64,000 nucleotides of DNA from Pseudoclavibacter sp. AY1F1 (lineage in GTDB: Bacteria > Actinomycetota > Actinomycetes > Actinomycetales > Microbacteriaceae), in assembly GCF_002931075.1 (NCBI RefSeq), contig NZ_PSTQ01000001.1:62001-126000 (forward strand). The letters are read 5' to 3'. This document shows positions 1 through 8,816 of this stretch, piece after piece. The translations under genes were made by a program, and so were the position numbers. The notes under the pieces are model-generated. The model saw nothing but the letters and a program-made list of their open reading frames with translations, was not told the DNA's origin and made no database searches. Numbering within the stretch: the first letter of the stretch is position 1; the number at the start of each line of letters is the position of its first letter.

Positions 1-536
1 GCCACGTCGAGTACAAGGTGGGCGACGAGGTGCGCGAGCAGGCGTTCCGCCAGCGCGTGAGCTTCAGCCATGACGGCCTCGCTTATCTCAACTATTCAGC
101 CCAACTGTGGCTCGAAGAAGGCACGGGCGACGAGCCAGTGCAGATCCCGCTCACGGGCGAGACCGGCTTCTGGCGCTTGGCGCGGGCGAGGGACGACGGC
201 GATGTCGGCCCCGGTTACCTGCCGCCGACGGCGCCGCCGACGATCACCGACGCTGATGGCGTCGAGGGTCTGCGCGATGACGAGCAGGCGTTCCCCCTCG
301 AGGTGTCGATCGTGCATCCGACTGGTCTGCTCGAGCGGTACAGCGGGAGTGCCCGCGGCCCGCGCATCGACCTCAAAACCGAGGAAGTGCTGCTGGCGCC
401 AGGCGCGAAGGAATTCACCGCCTCGACCCGCATGTACGGCTACGTCGCGGGTGAGTTGCTGTGGGCGTGGGACATCGCTGCCCTCGGCCAGGAGCTCGCG
501 ACGCACGCGTCCGCGAAGCTGGCCAAGCTTGACTGA
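1..536 (+). CDS. FABP/nitrobindin-like beta-barrel protein (5' partial)
   Basis: The reading frame is open from the window edge, so the N-terminus is missing; about 178 residues are present. It resembles the actinobacterial fatty-acid-binding-like family (DUF1794, Rv0813c type), a cytosolic small beta-barrel related to nitrobindin. The visible pattern is alternating strands, a GFWRLAR stretch in the middle, a glycine/aspartate-rich loop, and an ATHASAKL end whose His could correspond to the heme-ligating His of nitrobindins (inference). Its stop codon overlaps the likely TTG start of the YgfZ-like gene, suggesting translational coupling. Substrate and role are not evident. Confidence 0.75.
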   Translation, partial: HVEYKVGDEVREQAFRQRVSFSHDGLAYLNYSAQLWLEEGTGDEPVQIPLTGETGFWRLARARDDGDVGPGYLPPTAPPTITDADGVEGLRDDEQAFPLEVSIVHPTGLLERYSGSARGPRIDLKTEEVLLAPGAKEFTASTRMYGYVAGELLWAWDIAALGQELATHASAKLAKLD

Positions 537-1734
537 GCACTCCGCCTCGAATGAGTCGTCGGCCGGTGCCGACGAGCCTCAGCCGTACCGGTCGCCCTTC
601 CTGGCGCTTCCGGGTGCGGTGGAAGGCACTGGCATCGACGGCGGCGTCGCCTGGCACTACGGGCAGGTCACGGCCGACCAGCGGGAGCTTGCTGCCGGGC
701 GTTCGATCGTGGATGCGTCGCACTTCGGCATCATCCGCCTGACCGGCAGCGACCGGCTCAGCTGGCTCGATTCGCTGACGTCGCAGCGGCTCACAACGCT
801 GCAGCCGGGTGAGAGCGCCGAGACCCTGCTGCTCGATATCCAGGGTCACATCGAGCACGGTGCCGGCGTGATCGACGATGGCACCGCGACTTGGCTCATC
901 ACCGAGCGCGAGTCCGCGCCTGCATTCGCAGCGTGGCTGAACCGGATGCGCTTCCTCCTCGACGTGCAGGTGGCAGAGGTCACGGACGAGCTCGCGGTCG
1001 TCGCGACGCTCGGAGAGCACGACCTGGGCGCGGCAGCCCCGAACGGCACGCCGCTCGTCTGGAACGACCCGTGGGCTGCGCCACCCGCGCACGGCTGGAG
1101 CTACTCCCAGTTCCCGGTAGTGCCGGCAGAGGGCGCCGTAGACGGCCACCCTGGCGCCGACTTCCCGCTCAAGCTGCACGTTGTCGATCGGGCCAGCCTG
1201 CAGGCGATCGTCGAACGCGTCGCCACCGGCGAGCTGCCGATTGCAGGAATGCACGCGCTGGAAGCGTTGCGCATCGCCGCCCTGCGGCCGCGCCTCGGCG
1301 CCGAGATCGATCCAAGGGCGATCCCGCACGAGTTCGACTGGCTCCGCAGCGCCGTGCACCTCGAAAAGGGCTGCTACCGCGGGCAGGAGACGGTCGCGAA
1401 GGTCCACTTCCTCGGTCGCCCACCGCGTCGCATCGTCCTCCTCGACCTCGACGGTTCGCTCGGCGAGCTTCCCGCAGCGGGCAGCTCGCTGTCGGTCGAG
1501 GGCGACGCCAACGCGCAGACCGTCGGGCGCGTCAGCTCCGTGGCTATCCACCACGAGGACGGGCCCATCGCGCTTGCGCTCGTGAAGCGGTCCCTTGCGG
1601 AGGACGCGACCCTCGTCGTGCACCTCGCCGACGGCCAGCAGGTCACCGCCAGTGCGACGACGATCGTCTCGCCGACGGCTGGTCGAGCGGCGGACGTGCC
1701 TCGGCTGCCGCGCCTCGAGCGCCGCGGGCAGTAG
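529..1734 (+). CDS. ygfZ: Folate-binding protein YgfZ / GcvT-like
   Basis: About 401 residues. It belongs to the GcvT-related YgfZ family, folate-dependent proteins that support iron-sulfur cluster assembly or repair in the cytosol. The signature KGCYRGQE is present in the C-terminal half, with the conserved Cys, preceded by an ALEALRIAALRPR helix typical of the family. The chosen TTG at 529 overlaps the upstream stop by a few bases. The frame stays open further upstream, but that part lies inside the previous gene. The next gene begins two bases after this stop, so the first three genes look like one transcript. Confidence 0.85.
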   Translation: MTEHSASNESSAGADEPQPYRSPFLALPGAVEGTGIDGGVAWHYGQVTADQRELAAGRSIVDASHFGIIRLTGSDRLSWLDSLTSQRLTTLQPGESAETLLLDIQGHIEHGAGVIDDGTATWLITERESAPAFAAWLNRMRFLLDVQVAEVTDELAVVATLGEHDLGAAAPNGTPLVWNDPWAAPPAHGWSYSQFPVVPAEGAVDGHPGADFPLKLHVVDRASLQAIVERVATGELPIAGMHALEALRIAALRPRLGAEIDPRAIPHEFDWLRSAVHLEKGCYRGQETVAKVHFLGRPPRRIVLLDLDGSLGELPAAGSSLSVEGDANAQTVGRVSSVAIHHEDGPIALALVKRSLAEDATLVVHLADGQQVTASATTIVSPTAGRAADVPRLPRLERRGQ

Positions 1735-1736
1735 AC

Positions 1737-2807
1737 GTGGCGGCTCCGGCGGCTGGCGTCGGGGCCGCGTTCGCCCGCCTGCGGGCATCCCTTCCCGCCG
1801 TGCTGCAGATCACGGCGGCGGCCTTCGCCGCCTACGCCATCGCGCACTGGGGCCTCGGGCATCCCATCCCGTTCCTCGCGGTGACGGTCGCGATCACGAG
1901 CCTGGGGCTGCAGCGTGACGCTCGCCCGCGGCGCGTGTTCGACACGGCGCTCGGCATCACCTTCGGCGTGCTGCTCTCCAATCTTTCACTTGTGGTCTTT
2001 GGCCGAGGCGTCTGGCAGGTGACGGTCGTGCTTGCCGTCGTGCTCCTGCTCGGGCGGCTCGTCCACCCGAGCCCGGGTTTCGCGATCGGCGCCGCCGTGC
2101 AGGCATCGCTTGTGCAGCTCATCCCGGTGCAGGGGGTCGGCGAGTACACGCGGCTCCTCGATGCGGTCATCGGAGGAGCGGTCGCGATCGCGGCCACGGC
2201 GTTGGTGCCGCGCAACGCGGCCGCGCTCGCGAAGCACGAGGCGAAGGGCCTCGTCGGGGCCCTCGCGCAGGCACTCGGCGACATCTCGCAGGCCCTCCGC
2301 CGGGGCGACAGCGATGCTGGGCTCGCCGCGCTCGAGGAGCTGCGCATGACGCAAGACACCCTCGACGCGTGGTCGACCGAGCTCGAGAGCGCCGCATCCA
2401 TCGCCCGGATCTCCCCGTTCATGCGCCACCACCGCGTGCGGGTCGAGCGGATGGCGGAGCTCCGCACCAGCATCGACCTGGCCACCAGGAACCTGCGTGT
2501 GCTCGCCCGTCGGGCCTGGTCGCTGTCGTGGGACGGCAGGCACCGCGAGGAGCTCGCAGACCTCCTCGGCGATATCCAGTCGGGGATGCTTGAACTGCAG
2601 CTCGGCCTCGACGACGAGGCGATGCTGCACCAGGCGAGGCAGACGCTGCTCATCGCGGCAGCGCGGCTCGAGCCTGAGCACCTGCCTGGGGCGCAACTCG
2701 CCGAGTCCGTCCTGCTCATGCAGTGCAGGCCCCTTGTCGTCGACCTCCTCATCGCGAGCGGCATGGAGCCCGGAGCCGCACGCACGGCGCTCCCCGAGGT
2801 CAGCTAG
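1737..2807 (+). CDS. FUSC / aromatic acid exporter-like membrane protein
   Basis: About 356 residues from a GTG start two bases after the ygfZ stop. The first ~150 residues contain roughly six hydrophobic segments with the family-typical stretch VTVAITSLGLQRDARPR; the remaining ~200 residues form a charged, helical soluble domain. This is the layout of FUSC-type or DUF939 putative exporters, inner-membrane proteins related to aromatic acid efflux proteins. Substrate cannot be inferred. A short GC-rich repeat separates it from the convergent methyltransferase gene. Confidence 0.75.
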   Translation: MAAPAAGVGAAFARLRASLPAVLQITAAAFAAYAIAHWGLGHPIPFLAVTVAITSLGLQRDARPRRVFDTALGITFGVLLSNLSLVVFGRGVWQVTVVLAVVLLLGRLVHPSPGFAIGAAVQASLVQLIPVQGVGEYTRLLDAVIGGAVAIAATALVPRNAAALAKHEAKGLVGALAQALGDISQALRRGDSDAGLAALEELRMTQDTLDAWSTELESAASIARISPFMRHHRVRVERMAELRTSIDLATRNLRVLARRAWSLSWDGRHREELADLLGDIQSGMLELQLGLDDEAMLHQARQTLLIAAARLEPEHLPGAQLAESVLLMQCRPLVVDLLIASGMEPGAARTALPEVS

Positions 2808-2820
2808 CCGACGCGCGCCG

Positions 2821-2848
2821 CCCGGCCGCCCGGCCGCCCGGCCGCCCG
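2821..2848. repeat. CCCGGCCG direct repeat
   Basis: Three exact tandem copies of the octamer CCCGGCCG plus a degenerate fourth lie between the convergent FUSC and methyltransferase genes. The unit is itself nearly palindromic, so strong hairpins are possible and it may help terminate both transcripts. Confidence 0.7.
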
Positions 2849-2873
2849 CCGCCTCGCCGGGCTCTCCCCATGA

Positions 2874-3752
2874 TCACTGCCCGTCGAATGCCCCTCTGCG
2901 AGGGCCTCCAGAGGGCGAAACGCCGGGCAGCGATGGTGGATGCGACGGGGCGAGGGCTCCCGTGGAGGGCGCGACTGCTTTCCACGCGACCGTGAGCTCA
3001 CCGAGACGCCAGCGCTTCTGCGTGTCCACGAGCGGCCAGCCGGCCGCGCGCATCCGCTCGCACACGGCGAGGAAGCGCTGTCGGGCGCCGAACGTCTGCC
3101 GCGGGGCCTCCCGCTGCCAGGCGTCGTCGAGCGCCTTGAGGTAGTCGTGGACGCCTTCGCCTGGAACGTTGCGGTGGATGAGCGCCTTCGGCAGTCGCTC
3201 GGCGACGACCAGCGGCGATTCGAGGCTGGCCGTGTGCAGCGAGACCGTGAATGTCTGCGGTCCGGCCGCGTCGACTCCCACCCACGACGAGACACGGCCC
3301 ACTTCGTTGCAGGTCCCCTCGACCAGCAGGCCGCCGGGCGCGAGCCTCGCGGTCATGCGTGACCAGGCGTCCGCCACCTCGGACTCGTCGTACTGCCGCA
3401 GCACGTTCATGGCGCGGATCACGGCGGGGGATTCGCCCTTCGGCGTCGCCACCTCGAACCCGCCGACCGCAAACGAGACGCGACCACGCAACTCCGGTCG
3501 GTCGGCGAGCTGCTCTCTGGCGAGCGCGACGCGTCCAGGGTCGATCTCGAGACCGTGCACGCGGACCCCGGGCACGGCGCGCCCGAGACGCTCCGCCAGC
3601 TCGAAGGCGGTTGCGCCGCTGGCCCCGTAGCCCAAGTCGATCACCAGCGGGCGTTCGACGGATCTCAATGCGGGATGCTGTGCTATCCATCGGTCGATTC
3701 GCCGCAGACGGTTCGTTCCCGTCGTTCCTCGAGTGAGTCGACCCAATGCCAT
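2874..3752 (-). CDS. Class I SAM-dependent methyltransferase
   Basis: About 292 residues from the ATG at 3752 (MALGRLTRG). A Rossmann-type SAM-binding fold is visible: [10 protein letters not shown] as motif I, then a glycine-poor acidic loop and VHGLEIDP as motif II, followed by an [13 protein letters not shown] segment. The C-terminal part has tryptophan-rich helices. The substrate is unknown. It is transcribed towards the FUSC gene and away from gpmA. Confidence 0.7.
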   Translation of the reverse strand: MALGRLTRGTTGTNRLRRIDRWIAQHPALRSVERPLVIDLGYGASGATAFELAERLGRAVPGVRVHGLEIDPGRVALAREQLADRPELRGRVSFAVGGFEVATPKGESPAVIRAMNVLRQYDESEVADAWSRMTARLAPGGLLVEGTCNEVGRVSSWVGVDAAGPQTFTVSLHTASLESPLVVAERLPKALIHRNVPGEGVHDYLKALDDAWQREAPRQTFGARQRFLAVCERMRAAGWPLVDTQKRWRLGELTVAWKAVAPSTGALAPSHPPSLPGVSPSGGPRRGAFDGQ

Positions 3753-3842
3753 GCAACAAGAGTATTGAGCCGACGGGACTATTTCAGCGTGCGACAACTC
3801 CGCGTCGCACGCGGGTCACCCCTACTCGGTACGCTTGGTGGC

Positions 3843-4592
3843 ATGACTGAAGCGCTGACGCTCATCCTTGTCCGTCACGGACAGAGCGAATGGAACGAGA
3901 AGAACCTCTTTACCGGCTGGGTGGATGTTGAGCTCACCGAACAGGGACGCGAAGAGGGCGCCCGTGCGGGCCGCCTCATCCGCGACTCCGGACTCAAGCC
4001 CAACGTGCTCTACACGTCGCTGCTCACGCGTGCCATCGACACCGCCAACCTCGCGCTCAAGGAAGCTGGTCGCGGCTGGATCGACGTCGAGCGCACCTGG
4101 CGCCTCAACGAGCGCCACTATGGCGACCTGCAGGGCAAGGACAAGGCCCAGGTTCGCGACCAGTACGGCGAAGAGCAGTTCATGGAGTGGCGTCGCTCGT
4201 ACGACACCCCACCGCCCGCCCTCGACGACAGCAGCGAGTTCTCGCAGGCGCACGACGAGCGGTACGCCGACCTCGGCGACGACCTTCCCCGCACCGAGTG
4301 CCTCAAGGATGTCCTCGTGCGCTTCCTCCCGTACTGGGAAGAGGAGGTCCTGCCGACGCTCATCGAGCGCGGCACCGTCATGATCGCCGCGCACGGCAAT
4401 AGCCTCCGCGCGCTCGTGAAGCACCTCGAGGGCATCAGCGACGACGACATCGCCGCCGTCAACATCCCGACGGGCATGCCTCTCGTGTACCGCTTCGACC
4501 CCGAAACGCACGAAGTGCTCGGCAAGGGCGAGTACCTCGACCCCGAAGCAGCCGCCGCCGGCGCAGCCGCGGTCGCCTCTCAGGGCAAGTAG
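3843..4592 (+). CDS. gpmA: 2,3-bisphosphoglycerate-dependent phosphoglycerate mutase
   Basis: 249 residues, full family length. It interconverts 3- and 2-phosphoglycerate in glycolysis and gluconeogenesis. The catalytic signature [18 protein letters not shown] lies near the N-terminus with the phosphorylated His; the second catalytic His is in [18 protein letters not shown]. The substrate loop [13 protein letters not shown] is intact. The C-terminus has an alanine-rich tail. A -10 box TACGCT ends 7 nt before the ATG with no Shine-Dalgarno sequence, so the transcript is probably leaderless. A strong terminator follows. Confidence 0.95.
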   Translation: MTEALTLILVRHGQSEWNEKNLFTGWVDVELTEQGREEGARAGRLIRDSGLKPNVLYTSLLTRAIDTANLALKEAGRGWIDVERTWRLNERHYGDLQGKDKAQVRDQYGEEQFMEWRRSYDTPPPALDDSSEFSQAHDERYADLGDDLPRTECLKDVLVRFLPYWEEEVLPTLIERGTVMIAAHGNSLRALVKHLEGISDDDIAAVNIPTGMPLVYRFDPETHEVLGKGEYLDPEAAAAGAAAVASQGK

Positions 4593-4626
4593 CACCGAGC
4601 GAACCCCGGGCTCGCTCCGGGACACA

Positions 4627-4669
4627 CGAAAGAGGAGCTCCCCGTCATTGGACGGGGGCTCCTCTTTCG
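4627..4669 (+). terminator. Intrinsic terminator after gpmA
   Basis: A near-perfect inverted repeat with an 18-19 bp stem (arms about 4627-4646 and 4651-4669) and an ATTG loop. It ends in TTTC and lies between the convergent gpmA and cation transporter genes, so it may work in both directions. Confidence 0.85.
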
Positions 4670-4693
4670 CGATCACCAATGACGACGGGATCG

Positions 4694-5410
4694 TCAGCGG
4701 TGATGGTCGTGTTCGTGGTCGTGTTCTTCCTCGTCCTCGAGGAGCATTCCGACCGAAGTCGCGCACGTGTCACCCCGCCACGCCTCGATTCCCTCGCGGA
4801 CCGCGAAAACGGCGATGACAAGACCCGCGACGGCGTCCGCCCAAGCCCAGCCAAGGAGCGAGTTCAGGAGGAGTCCGACGAGGACAGCGGCGGACAGGTA
4901 GGTGCAGATGAGGGTCTGCTTGGAGTCCGCGACGGCCGTGGCTGAACCGAGTTCCCGCCCCGCGCGTCGCTCGATGAGCGAGAGGAACGGCATGAGGACG
5001 ACACTCACGGCGGCCAGTACGATGCCGACGGTGCTGTGCGCGACCTCGGAGCCGGACGTGACCGCGAGGATTGAGCTCATGCTCACGTAGGCGGCGAGAG
5101 CGAAGAAGGCGACCGCAATGACACGAAGAGTCGGTTTCTCCCATCGTTCCGGTTCGCGGCGGGTGAACTGCCAGGCGACCGCTGCGGCGGAGAGCACCTC
5201 GATGACCGAGTCGAGACCAAAGCCGATGAGGGCGGCCGATGATGAAGCGGCGCCCGCTGAGAGGGCGATGACCGCCTCGATCACGTTGTAGGCGATCGTG
5301 AAGGTCACGACCAGGCGGATGCGCTGCTGCAACACCGCGCGACGAGCCTCAGATCTGCTGGTAGTGGTTGGGGTCTTCGCTGAGCCGGTCACGAGGTCGG
5401 CTCGCAGCAT
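4694..5410 (-). CDS. Cation transporter (CDF-like) in cmtR operon
   Basis: About 238 residues with five to six membrane segments. The stretch GFGLDSVIEVLSAA is typical of cation-efflux-like transporters that export divalent metal. The C-terminus ends in an acidic His-rich tail (DEEEEHDHEHDHH), a likely metal-binding region. It is read from the same strand as the CmtR-like repressor and overlaps it, so both are presumably metal-inducible together. The ATG at 5410 gives a 22-bp overlap; an alternative GTG at 5392 overlaps the cmtR stop by four bases and is equally plausible. Likely substrates are Cd, Pb or Zn, inferred from the regulator. Confidence 0.8.
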   Translation of the reverse strand: MLRADLVTGSAKTPTTTSRSEARRAVLQQRIRLVVTFTIAYNVIEAVIALSAGAASSSAALIGFGLDSVIEVLSAAAVAWQFTRREPERWEKPTLRVIAVAFFALAAYVSMSSILAVTSGSEVAHSTVGIVLAAVSVVLMPFLSLIERRAGRELGSATAVADSKQTLICTYLSAAVLVGLLLNSLLGWAWADAVAGLVIAVFAVREGIEAWRGDTCATSVGMLLEDEEEHDHEHDHHR

Positions 5411-5745
5411 CCAGGCACAGGGCACGCCGAGTCCTGGCAGGGAGCTTCCTCGTCCACGGCGAGGGCAACTCCGACGAGCGCCGTCAGCGCCAGGGTGAGG
5501 TGGGGGTCGGAGATCGCATAGCGCGTCTGCCTGCCCTCCGGCTCCCCGATGACGATCCCGCAATCCCGCAGGCAGGTCAGGTGATTCGACACGTTCTGCC
5601 GAGTCAGCCCGAGGTCCTCGGCAAGACGCGCCGGGTAGTTGGGGCCGTCGAGCAGCTGCATGAGGATGCGCGAGCGGGAGGGGTCTGCCATCGCGCGGCC
5701 GAGTCGATTCATGACATCGAGGCGCGTGGTGGTCGAAGAAGTCAT
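5389..5745 (-). CDS. cmtR: ArsR/SmtB-family metal sensor, CmtR type
   Basis: 118 residues with a winged-helix ArsR domain (recognition helix around LTRQNVSNHL). Cys58 and Cys62 in the recognition helix and Cys103 in the tail match the three metal ligands Cys57, Cys61 and Cys102 of mycobacterial CmtR, a Cd(II)/Pb(II)-sensing repressor. The tail carries extra cysteines (CQDSACPVPGCC). A perfect inverted repeat just upstream of the start is the obvious operator. Metal binding would release DNA and induce this gene and the overlapping transporter. Confidence 0.85.
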   Translation of the reverse strand: MTSSTTTRLDVMNRLGRAMADPSRSRILMQLLDGPNYPARLAEDLGLTRQNVSNHLTCLRDCGIVIGEPEGRQTRYAISDPHLTLALTALVGVALAVDEEAPCQDSACPVPGCCEPTS

Positions 5746-5752
5746 GCCCCAA

Positions 5753-5776
5753 TTAATACAGTGAGGGCTGTATTAA
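5753..5776. promoter_or_regulatory. Palindromic operator of CmtR
   Basis: Perfect 9-bp arms TTAATACAG / CTGTATTAA separated by 6 nt, beginning 8 bp upstream of the cmtR start codon. It is AT-rich in a GC-rich region. Position and symmetry fit an ArsR-family operator overlapping the promoter. Confidence 0.85.
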
Positions 5777-5835
5777 GCAAGCGCGTCTTTCACTCGCGAA
5801 GATGCCAGACGAACGGATGCACCAGAAACACGAAC

Positions 5836-5883
5836 GCACCCCGGACGCTGCTGGCCCGAGTGGACCAGCGGCGACCGGGGTGC
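5836..5883 (-). terminator. Probable terminator after phoU
   Basis: Outer arms GCACCCCGG (5836-5844) and CCGGGGTGC (5875-5883) with inner complementarity CTGG/CCAG. It lies about 20 bp beyond the phoU stop on the minus strand. Confidence 0.55.
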
Positions 5884-5903
5884 GGTCTCAGTGCTGGGGT
5901 TCG

Positions 5904-6605
5904 CTAGACGCCGGGGGTGACCGGGGAGACTGGCGTGGACGGCTCCTTCTCCTGCATCCACTCGCCGCTCGTCAGGTATTGCACCTTCTGGGCGATCGAG
6001 ACGGCGTGGTCCGCGAAGCGCTCGAAGTAGCGGCTCGCGAGCGTCGCGTCGACAACCTCGACGCTCTGCGCCTGGATGTCGTCGGACAGGAGGGCGTCGA
6101 ACGTGCTGCGGTGCAGGTCGTCGATCTGCGTGTCGCTCGCCTTGATCTCGTCGGCGATGCGGTTCGTCTCCTCGTCGTTGCCTGCATCGAGCAGGGCGAC
6201 GAGCTGACGTGCGACGGCGACATCGAGGCGGCTCATCTCGGCGAACACCGGACGGAGCGTGTTCGGGCCGACGCCGCCCGGGAAGCGGTAGCGGGCGAGC
6301 GCCGCAATGTGCGCCGCGAGATCACCCATGCGCTCGAGCGACGAGCTGATGCGCAGCGCGCTCACGACGAGGCGCAGGTCGCGTGCGACGGGGGACTGGC
6401 GGGCGATGATCTCAATGGTGTGCTCATCGAGCGCGATGGCGAGCTCGTCGATGCGGGCATCATCGGAGATGACCTGCTCGGCGAGGGCGACATCGGAGTT
6501 GGTGAACGCAACGGCGGCGCGCTGCATGGCGGACTCGACGTGGCGGGCGATCTCCACGAGGCCATTGCTGACCTCAGCGAGTTCCTGCTGGAAAACTTCG
6601 CGCAT
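5904..6605 (-). CDS. phoU: Phosphate transport regulator PhoU
   Basis: About 233 residues, the usual PhoU length, forming two three-helix bundles. Metal-binding PhoU motifs are recognisable as ERMGDLAAHIA in the first half and ERFADHAVSIA in the second. PhoU links the Pst phosphate transporter to the phosphate-sensing kinase. The start at 6605 (MREVFQQELAE) is supported by an AGAGGA sequence upstream; an in-frame ATG 18 bp earlier is less likely. The gene is divergent from senX3-regX3, a natural functional neighbour, while no pst genes are in the window. Confidence 0.93.
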   Translation of the reverse strand: MREVFQQELAEVSNGLVEIARHVESAMQRAAVAFTNSDVALAEQVISDDARIDELAIALDEHTIEIIARQSPVARDLRLVVSALRISSSLERMGDLAAHIAALARYRFPGGVGPNTLRPVFAEMSRLDVAVARQLVALLDAGNDEETNRIADEIKASDTQIDDLHRSTFDALLSDDIQAQSVEVVDATLASRYFERFADHAVSIAQKVQYLTSGEWMQEKEPSTPVSPVTPGV

Positions 6606-6777
6606 GTTTATCCTCTGTTTCATGGCAACGGGCGATGTGCCGCTGCCCGTAGTTCTGGGCAGACCGGTCGCCCAGTGCCTCTGGGAGTGACCCTGCCTTC
6701 GCAGGCGAGTCTACGGAGCCAAGGTAACCGACTCGTGTACGACGGGTGACGCATCCGCTGGCCCATATGCTGGACAC

Positions 6778-7950
6778 ATGGACTCGTCCGTCGCAGTGGT
6801 CCTTGCGATCGTACTCGGCTTCCTCTTGGGTGCAGGTTTCGTCTGGCTGCTCCACGTCGCCTCGGTACGGCAGGCAAAGGCGCGAGCTGCATTCTCACCC
6901 CGCCTCCCAGAGGGCATCGAGCATCTGCTCGGCGCCCTCGACTCGATCGTCATCGTCACCGACCCTTCTCGGAACGTCTACCAGTCTTCCCCGGGGGCTA
7001 CCTCCAAAGGCCTCGTTCGACCCGGAGGCCGCCTCGACGAACGCGTCGGCGCGGTTGTCGATGAGGCCAGAAGGCAGGGGGAGGCCGTCACGAGGGATCT
7101 CGAGATCGCCAGGGGCCCGTTCGGGCGATCGGAGATCCACGTTCGCGTGCGCGCGGCCCCCCTGTCGACGAGGTTCTTCCTCGTGCTCGCCGAAGACCGC
7201 ACAGAAGCGCTCCGCGTCGAGAGCGTGCGCCGGGACTTCGTCGCGAACGTCAGCCACGAACTCAAGACCCCGATCGGTGCGGTGACGCTGCTGGCCGAGG
7301 CCATCTCCGAGTCGGCGGGCGACGAGGAGCAAGTCAAGTACTTCACGGGGCGGCTCAGCAAGGAGAGCCTGCGCCTCGCGTCCATCACAAACGAGCTGAT
7401 CGAACTGTCGAGGCTGCAGTCGAGCGACTCCCTCGCGCACCCGGAGCTCATCTCCATCCACGAGATCCTCTCGCTCGCCGTCGATCAGTCGAGGGTCCCC
7501 GCCGAGGTCGGTGCCGTCGAGATCGTGCTCGGCGATGACGTGGATGCGTTTGTCTACGGCGAACGCGCGCACCTGCTCATGTGCTTCACCAACCTCGTGT
7601 CGAACGCGGTCCAGTACTCGTCGCCAAACTCGCGGGTGGGCATCGGCACGCGCCTCGTCGACGACACCGTCGAGGTCGCCATCTCCGACCAGGGCATCGG
7701 TATCGCCCCCGAAGATCAGGGGCGCATCTTCGAGCGGTTCTTCCGCGTCGACCAGGCCCGTTCCCGCCGGACGGGCGGAACCGGCCTCGGCCTGAGCATC
7801 GTTCGCCACGTCGCAGAGAACCACGGCGGGGACGTCCGGGTCTGGTCGCAGCCGGGCAAGGGGTCGACCTTCACCGTCCGGCTCCCCTCGGCCGACTCCG
7901 TGGTCGACGAGATCGACCTGCAGCGCTTCACCGAGCGCCGCTCCGCCTGA
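6778..7950 (+). CDS. senX3: Sensor histidine kinase SenX3 type
   Basis: 390 residues: one N-terminal membrane helix (about 5-28), a PAS-like region (about 45-145), a HisKA domain with phosphoacceptor His160 in NVSHELKTP, and a HATPase domain with DQGIGIAPED and GGTGLGLSIV. The architecture and neighbours match SenX3, the actinobacterial phosphate-starvation kinase signalling to RegX3. TATGCT at 6766-6771 ends 6 nt before the ATG with no Shine-Dalgarno sequence, suggesting a leaderless start. phoU lies divergently upstream. Confidence 0.92.
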   Translation: MDSSVAVVLAIVLGFLLGAGFVWLLHVASVRQAKARAAFSPRLPEGIEHLLGALDSIVIVTDPSRNVYQSSPGATSKGLVRPGGRLDERVGAVVDEARRQGEAVTRDLEIARGPFGRSEIHVRVRAAPLSTRFFLVLAEDRTEALRVESVRRDFVANVSHELKTPIGAVTLLAEAISESAGDEEQVKYFTGRLSKESLRLASITNELIELSRLQSSDSLAHPELISIHEILSLAVDQSRVPAEVGAVEIVLGDDVDAFVYGERAHLLMCFTNLVSNAVQYSSPNSRVGIGTRLVDDTVEVAISDQGIGIAPEDQGRIFERFFRVDQARSRRTGGTGLGLSIVRHVAENHGGDVRVWSQPGKGSTFTVRLPSADSVVDEIDLQRFTERRSA

Positions 7951-8038
7951 CGCCCGCCGGGCGCATCCGGGCGGCGCCACGCCGTACAACGCGCGCGGAA
8001 GCCCGTGCGTCACTCAATGTTCACGAAAGATATGCACA

Positions 8039-8731
8039 ATGGCCCCCGTGACCCGCATCCTCCTCGTCGAAGACGAATCCGCACTGCACGAGCCGCTTTC
8101 CTTCCTCCTCGGACGGGAGGGATACGAAGTCGCCGTCGCTGAGACCGGCCTCGACGCCCTCGACCTGTTCGACAGGGATGGCGCCGACCTGGTGCTCCTC
8201 GACCTGATGCTCCCGGGCGTTCCAGGCACTGAGGTCTGCAAGCAGATCCGACTCACGTCGAAGGTGCCGATCATCATGCTCACCGCCAAGGACAGCGAGG
8301 TCGACATCGTCGTTGGACTCGAGCTCGGTGCCGACGATTACGTCACGAAGCCCTACTCCACTCGAGAGCTGCTGGCCCGCGTCCGCGCCGTGCTTCGCCG
8401 CAACGAGCAGGAGGACGAGGGCGAAGACGACAGCATCATCGAGGTCGGCGAGGTGCGCATGGATCTGGACAGGCACACTCTGCAGGTCTCCGGCAAGGTG
8501 ACCCCCATGCCGCTCAAGGAATACGAGTTGCTCGAGTACCTGATGCGCAACTCGGGTCGCGTGCTGACCCGCGGGCAGCTCATCGACCGGGTGTGGGGAC
8601 CCGATTACTACGGCGACACCAAGACGCTCGACGTGCACATTAAGCGCATCCGCAGCCGCATCGAGGAGAAGCCGTCGACGCCGGTCCGACTCGTGACGGT
8701 CCGAGGTCTCGGGTACCGCTACGAGGGCTGA
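8039..8731 (+). CDS. regX3: OmpR-family response regulator RegX3
   Basis: 230 residues. The receiver domain has the phosphoacceptor Asp55 in LLDLMLPG and the conserved KPYSTREL lysine; the C-terminal winged helix ends in VTVRGLGYRYEG. It is very similar in pattern to mycobacterial RegX3 (LGADDYVTKPYS, NSGRVLTRGQLIDRVWG). It should control phosphate-scarcity genes as partner of SenX3. A GTG nine bases downstream (8048) would give the N-terminus usual in homologues and is a serious alternative start. A single GTTCAC half-site lies about 20 bp upstream. Confidence 0.93.
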   Translation: MAPVTRILLVEDESALHEPLSFLLGREGYEVAVAETGLDALDLFDRDGADLVLLDLMLPGVPGTEVCKQIRLTSKVPIIMLTAKDSEVDIVVGLELGADDYVTKPYSTRELLARVRAVLRRNEQEDEGEDDSIIEVGEVRMDLDRHTLQVSGKVTPMPLKEYELLEYLMRNSGRVLTRGQLIDRVWGPDYYGDTKTLDVHIKRIRSRIEEKPSTPVRLVTVRGLGYRYEG

Positions 8732-8762
8732 CCTGCGATCTGCCGCCAAGCGAGCGACACAA

Positions 8763-8795
8763 GAAGGGCGCATCCACCAGGTGGATGCGCCCTTC
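8763..8795. terminator. Bidirectional terminator, regX3 / lipoprotein gene
   Basis: Perfect 15-16 bp inverted repeat (GAAGGGCGCATCCACC and its complement) around a two-base centre. It lies between the convergent regX3 and lipoprotein genes. Confidence 0.85.
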
Positions 8796-8816
8796 TCGGC
8801 TATCTGCGTGCGTCGG

